The notes below the pieces were generated by a model. The model was not told the origin of the DNA. It made no database searches and worked only from the letters and a program-made list of their open reading frames with translations. Both the position numbers and the translations under genes were made by a program. A stretch of 7,686 nt of DNA, from contig JAUXIP010000090.1 of assembly GCA_030620935.1 (NCBI GenBank), forward strand, positions 1-7,686, in the 5' to 3' direction. Shown in pieces: positions 5,875 to 7,686 of the stretch (positions within the stretch are counted from its first letter, which is position 1; every line of letters starts with the position of its first letter). The stretch comes from Deltaproteobacteria bacterium (lineage in GTDB: Bacteria > Desulfobacterota_B > Binatia > UBA9968).

Positions 5875-7485
5875 TTACGCCTTCTTTCTCTGCGACGCCA
5901 GCTTCTCGCCGATCTCAAAATGGCGTCCCTGCACGGCAAGCCGCGCCTCTTCGTCCAGCTCCTCATCCCACTGTCCCAGCGAATAGCCATACCACGGCAT
6001 CTCCGGCCTCAGCTTCGGCAAGCCCAGTTCCTCCCATAGCTCCCGGGCTCGCTCCATGTACTCGCGCTTGGGCAGCGAGATCGGCGGAAAAGGCTCTGTC
6101 TGGATCGCGTTGCACAGCATGGCGGATTCATCGGCGGGGAGATGATACGAGACCACATCCGTGCCGTGCAGCTCATCTTTATAGAGAAACGGCGGTGCGT
6201 GTCCTTTCTCCATTCCCGGAACGATGTGCACATCGCGGTGCGGCTTCATGCGGTAACACATGGCCCAGAAGACCGCAGCCTCGTTCGAGGGGTCGATGTC
6301 TTCGTCCACCGCGACGACGATTTTTCCCACGCCCGGATGAAACGAACAAGCCGCGTGCAGGGCCCGCCAGACCTCGGCCTCGTTAGGCCGCCGCATCTGG
6401 ATAATAACGAGTTTGTAGGTATTCGTCAGGGGCTCGTGCATCTCCACGCGAAGCATGCTCTGGATGCGGCACTCGTCGCGTAGGTGCACCAGCATCAGCC
6501 GGTCATAACCGATTTTTCTAATGCACGATGACTCGCTCGGGGTGACCTGGCTGATCCACGAGACATAGACCGCGTTCCTGCGATGCGTAATAGCGCTTAC
6601 TTCCATGAAGGGGTTATACTGCCGCGGGTGCATGTAGCCGTGCGATTCGCCGAAAGGGCCCTCAGGCTCGATCCACTCAGTATTCAAATGTCCTTCAATC
6701 ACGATTTCCGCATCCGCCGGCACAAACAGGTCTACGGTCTTGCACTTGACCACAGGAATCGGCTCGCCCGCCAATCCGCCCGCAACTCCCATTTCATCCA
6801 ATCCGTAGGGTACTTTCTGCACAGAAACGTACGAGACGATCGGCGGCGCGCCCAAGACCAAAGCTGCCGCTAGAGGTTCGCCCTTGGCCTGCGCCTTTTT
6901 CCAATGAAGGTAGATATCCTGCCCCAACCCCGAAGGAAACACGCCGATACGCGTGCGCGCCTTGATCTGCCCCCGGTAATTTCCCACGTTCTGGATCCCG
7001 GTTTCCGGGTCTTTCGTGATCCAGTGCGAGCAAGTCGTGTACGGCCCGTTATCGAAACCCGGCGTCGAGATCGGCACCGGGAATTCCTCCAGCCCCATGC
7101 CTTCGCGACGCAAATCATCGCCGAGGTGCACCTCCTCCTGGCAGACCGCGTTGCTCACCAACTTGGGCGCTATCGGCTGCGATAGGGCATTCTTCCATTT
7201 CTGGTCCATCTCTTCGACCGTCTTACAACCCATCCCAAGAAAATAGATGGCCCGGTTGCCCGCGAGCGCACCCACGACCACCGGAAATTTGTAGCGGCGG
7301 CCCTTGGCATCGGTAACATTTTCGAACAGCCACGCCTTGCGGTCCTCTTCGCGAATGCCCCCGCGGTACTGCCAGCGAACTAGCGGATGCAGCTCGGTAT
7401 CTTTGTTGATGAGCCGGTTGATACGGCGAAGATGGCCGGACTCTTCGAGCTTTCTAAGATGATCGTGTAGATCGGAATAAGCCAT
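5875..7485 (-). CDS. UbiD-family prenylated-FMN-dependent decarboxylase
   Basis: This 536-aa cytoplasmic enzyme belongs to the UbiD/Fdc family, which reversibly decarboxylates aromatic or unsaturated acids using prenylated FMN made by a UbiX partner (no ubiX is in this window). Judged by motif context against fungal Fdc1, the metal/cofactor residues are present: Asn166 (QNVGNYR), His194 (YLHW) and Glu241 (LAGEPIPVV). The catalytic Glu-Arg-Glu set is Arg171, Glu275 and Glu280 (PEGPFGE, 274-280). The protein is soluble with no signal. It is somewhat longer than E. coli UbiD (497 aa), with a C-terminal tail rich in Trp, Glu and Leu (about 483-536) containing PEMPWYGYSLGQW (494-506). The ATG is supported by AAAAGGAGA (revcomp of 7496-7504) about 10 nt upstream. 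It could act on ubiquinone precursors, but nothing nearby points to quinone synthesis; aromatic or CoA-linked acid metabolism is equally possible. Family is certain; substrate unknown. Confidence 0.95.
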   Translation of the reverse strand: MAYSDLHDHLRKLEESGHLRRINRLINKDTELHPLVRWQYRGGIREEDRKAWLFENVTDAKGRRYKFPVVVGALAGNRAIYFLGMGCKTVEEMDQKWKNALSQPIAPKLVSNAVCQEEVHLGDDLRREGMGLEEFPVPISTPGFDNGPYTTCSHWITKDPETGIQNVGNYRGQIKARTRIGVFPSGLGQDIYLHWKKAQAKGEPLAAALVLGAPPIVSYVSVQKVPYGLDEMGVAGGLAGEPIPVVKCKTVDLFVPADAEIVIEGHLNTEWIEPEGPFGESHGYMHPRQYNPFMEVSAITHRRNAVYVSWISQVTPSESSCIRKIGYDRLMLVHLRDECRIQSMLRVEMHEPLTNTYKLVIIQMRRPNEAEVWRALHAACSFHPGVGKIVVAVDEDIDPSNEAAVFWAMCYRMKPHRDVHIVPGMEKGHAPPFLYKDELHGTDVVSYHLPADESAMLCNAIQTEPFPPISLPKREYMERARELWEELGLPKLRPEMPWYGYSLGQWDEELDEEARLAVQGRHFEIGEKLASQRKKA

Positions 7486-7519
7486 TGTTTGTCTTTCTCC
7501 TTTTCTAAATCAAGTTATC

Positions 7520-7550
7520 TCGAACACGCGGTTTGAATTCCCGTGTTCGA
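7520..7550. promoter_or_regulatory. Inverted repeat in leader of UbiD-family gene (inner)
   Basis: TCGAACACG (7520-7528) and CGTGTTCGA (7542-7550) form a perfect 9-bp dyad around a 13-nt spacer containing GAATTC. It lies 35 nt upstream of the decarboxylase ATG on the minus strand. The wide spacer and position fit an operator for a dimeric regulator, but an RNA hairpin is equally possible. No known consensus is recognised. Confidence 0.45.
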
Positions 7551-7582
7551 CAAAGGGGAGAGCTGCCGCTTCTCCCCTTTGT
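7550..7582. terminator. Perfect 12-bp hairpin upstream of UbiD-family gene
   Basis: ACAAAGGGGAGA (7550-7561) and TCTCCCCTTTGT (7571-7582) are perfectly complementary with a 9-nt loop (GCTGCCGCT). The hairpin abuts the inner repeat, sharing base 7550. Its stability is that of a terminator stem, but no T run follows on either strand, so classical intrinsic termination is doubtful. It may end an upstream transcript entering from beyond the window, act as an attenuator, or serve as a binding site. Confidence 0.5.
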
Positions 7583-7686
7583 ATACCCCACCTGCTTGGT
7601 GCCCGCATCAAGAGGCGGGGTTACAATTGAAAAAGATGGGGTAAATAATACGGATACGGAAGCCAATGCCGTACACGCACAAGTAA
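7583..7686. other. Right-end region, no gene seen
   Basis: These 104 nt hold no credible open frame. A short repeat, CCCGC (7602-7606) with GCGGG (7615-7619), could form a third weak stem beside the two stronger ones. The rest is AT-richer and may contain the distal promoter of the minus-strand decarboxylase gene; no -35/-10 pair is convincing. Confidence 0.35.

Noticed and set aside
5757..6386. 209-codon plus-strand frame antisense to the UbiD-family gene
   Set aside because: It is rich in Pro, Arg, Ala and Ser and lies opposite a clearly conserved coding region.

Overview
This window carries six confident protein genes, one plausible small gene and several regulatory structures. Base composition is moderate in G+C. 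The lineage cannot be fixed from the sequence. A sigma-54 promoter with its activator, a rubrerythrin-VIT fusion exporter, a two-PDZ HtrA protease and a long UbiD-family decarboxylase fit an environmental Gram-negative bacterium, perhaps of the Desulfobacterota or Methylomirabilota type; this is a weak inference. There are no mobile elements, CRISPR arrays, rRNAs or tRNAs.

Left part (1-2244, + strand). A near-consensus sigma-54 promoter at 50-65 precedes two tandem ferritin-like genes (117-647 and 653-1156), which are 5 nt apart. After a 143-nt gap comes a sigma-54 activator (1300-2244). It has the AAA+ and Fis-type DNA-binding domains but no sensory domain. The three genes look like one unit in which the activator may act on the sigma-54 promoter. 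The iron theme continues on the opposite strand at 2565-3692 with a rubrerythrin-like domain fused to a VIT1/CCC1 membrane transporter (MbfA-like). The 320 nt between the activator and the transporter gene (2245-2564) hold no convincing gene.

Middle part (3693-5732). A 222-nt divergent intergenic region is followed by a plausible 79-aa orphan protein (3915-4154, +). A strong 14-bp inverted repeat (4172-4203) follows it, and then an HtrA/Deg-family envelope serine protease (4248-5732, +).

Right part (5733-7686). A UbiD-family, prenylated-FMN-dependent decarboxylase (5875-7485, - strand) converges on the protease gene. Its 5' leader holds two abutting perfect inverted repeats (7520-7550 and 7550-7582). 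The last ~100 nt contain no recognisable gene.

Biologically the left half reads as an iron or oxidative-stress module: ferritin-like proteins, a sigma-54 activator, and an iron or manganese exporter with a diiron domain. The protease and decarboxylase are probably separate transcription units.
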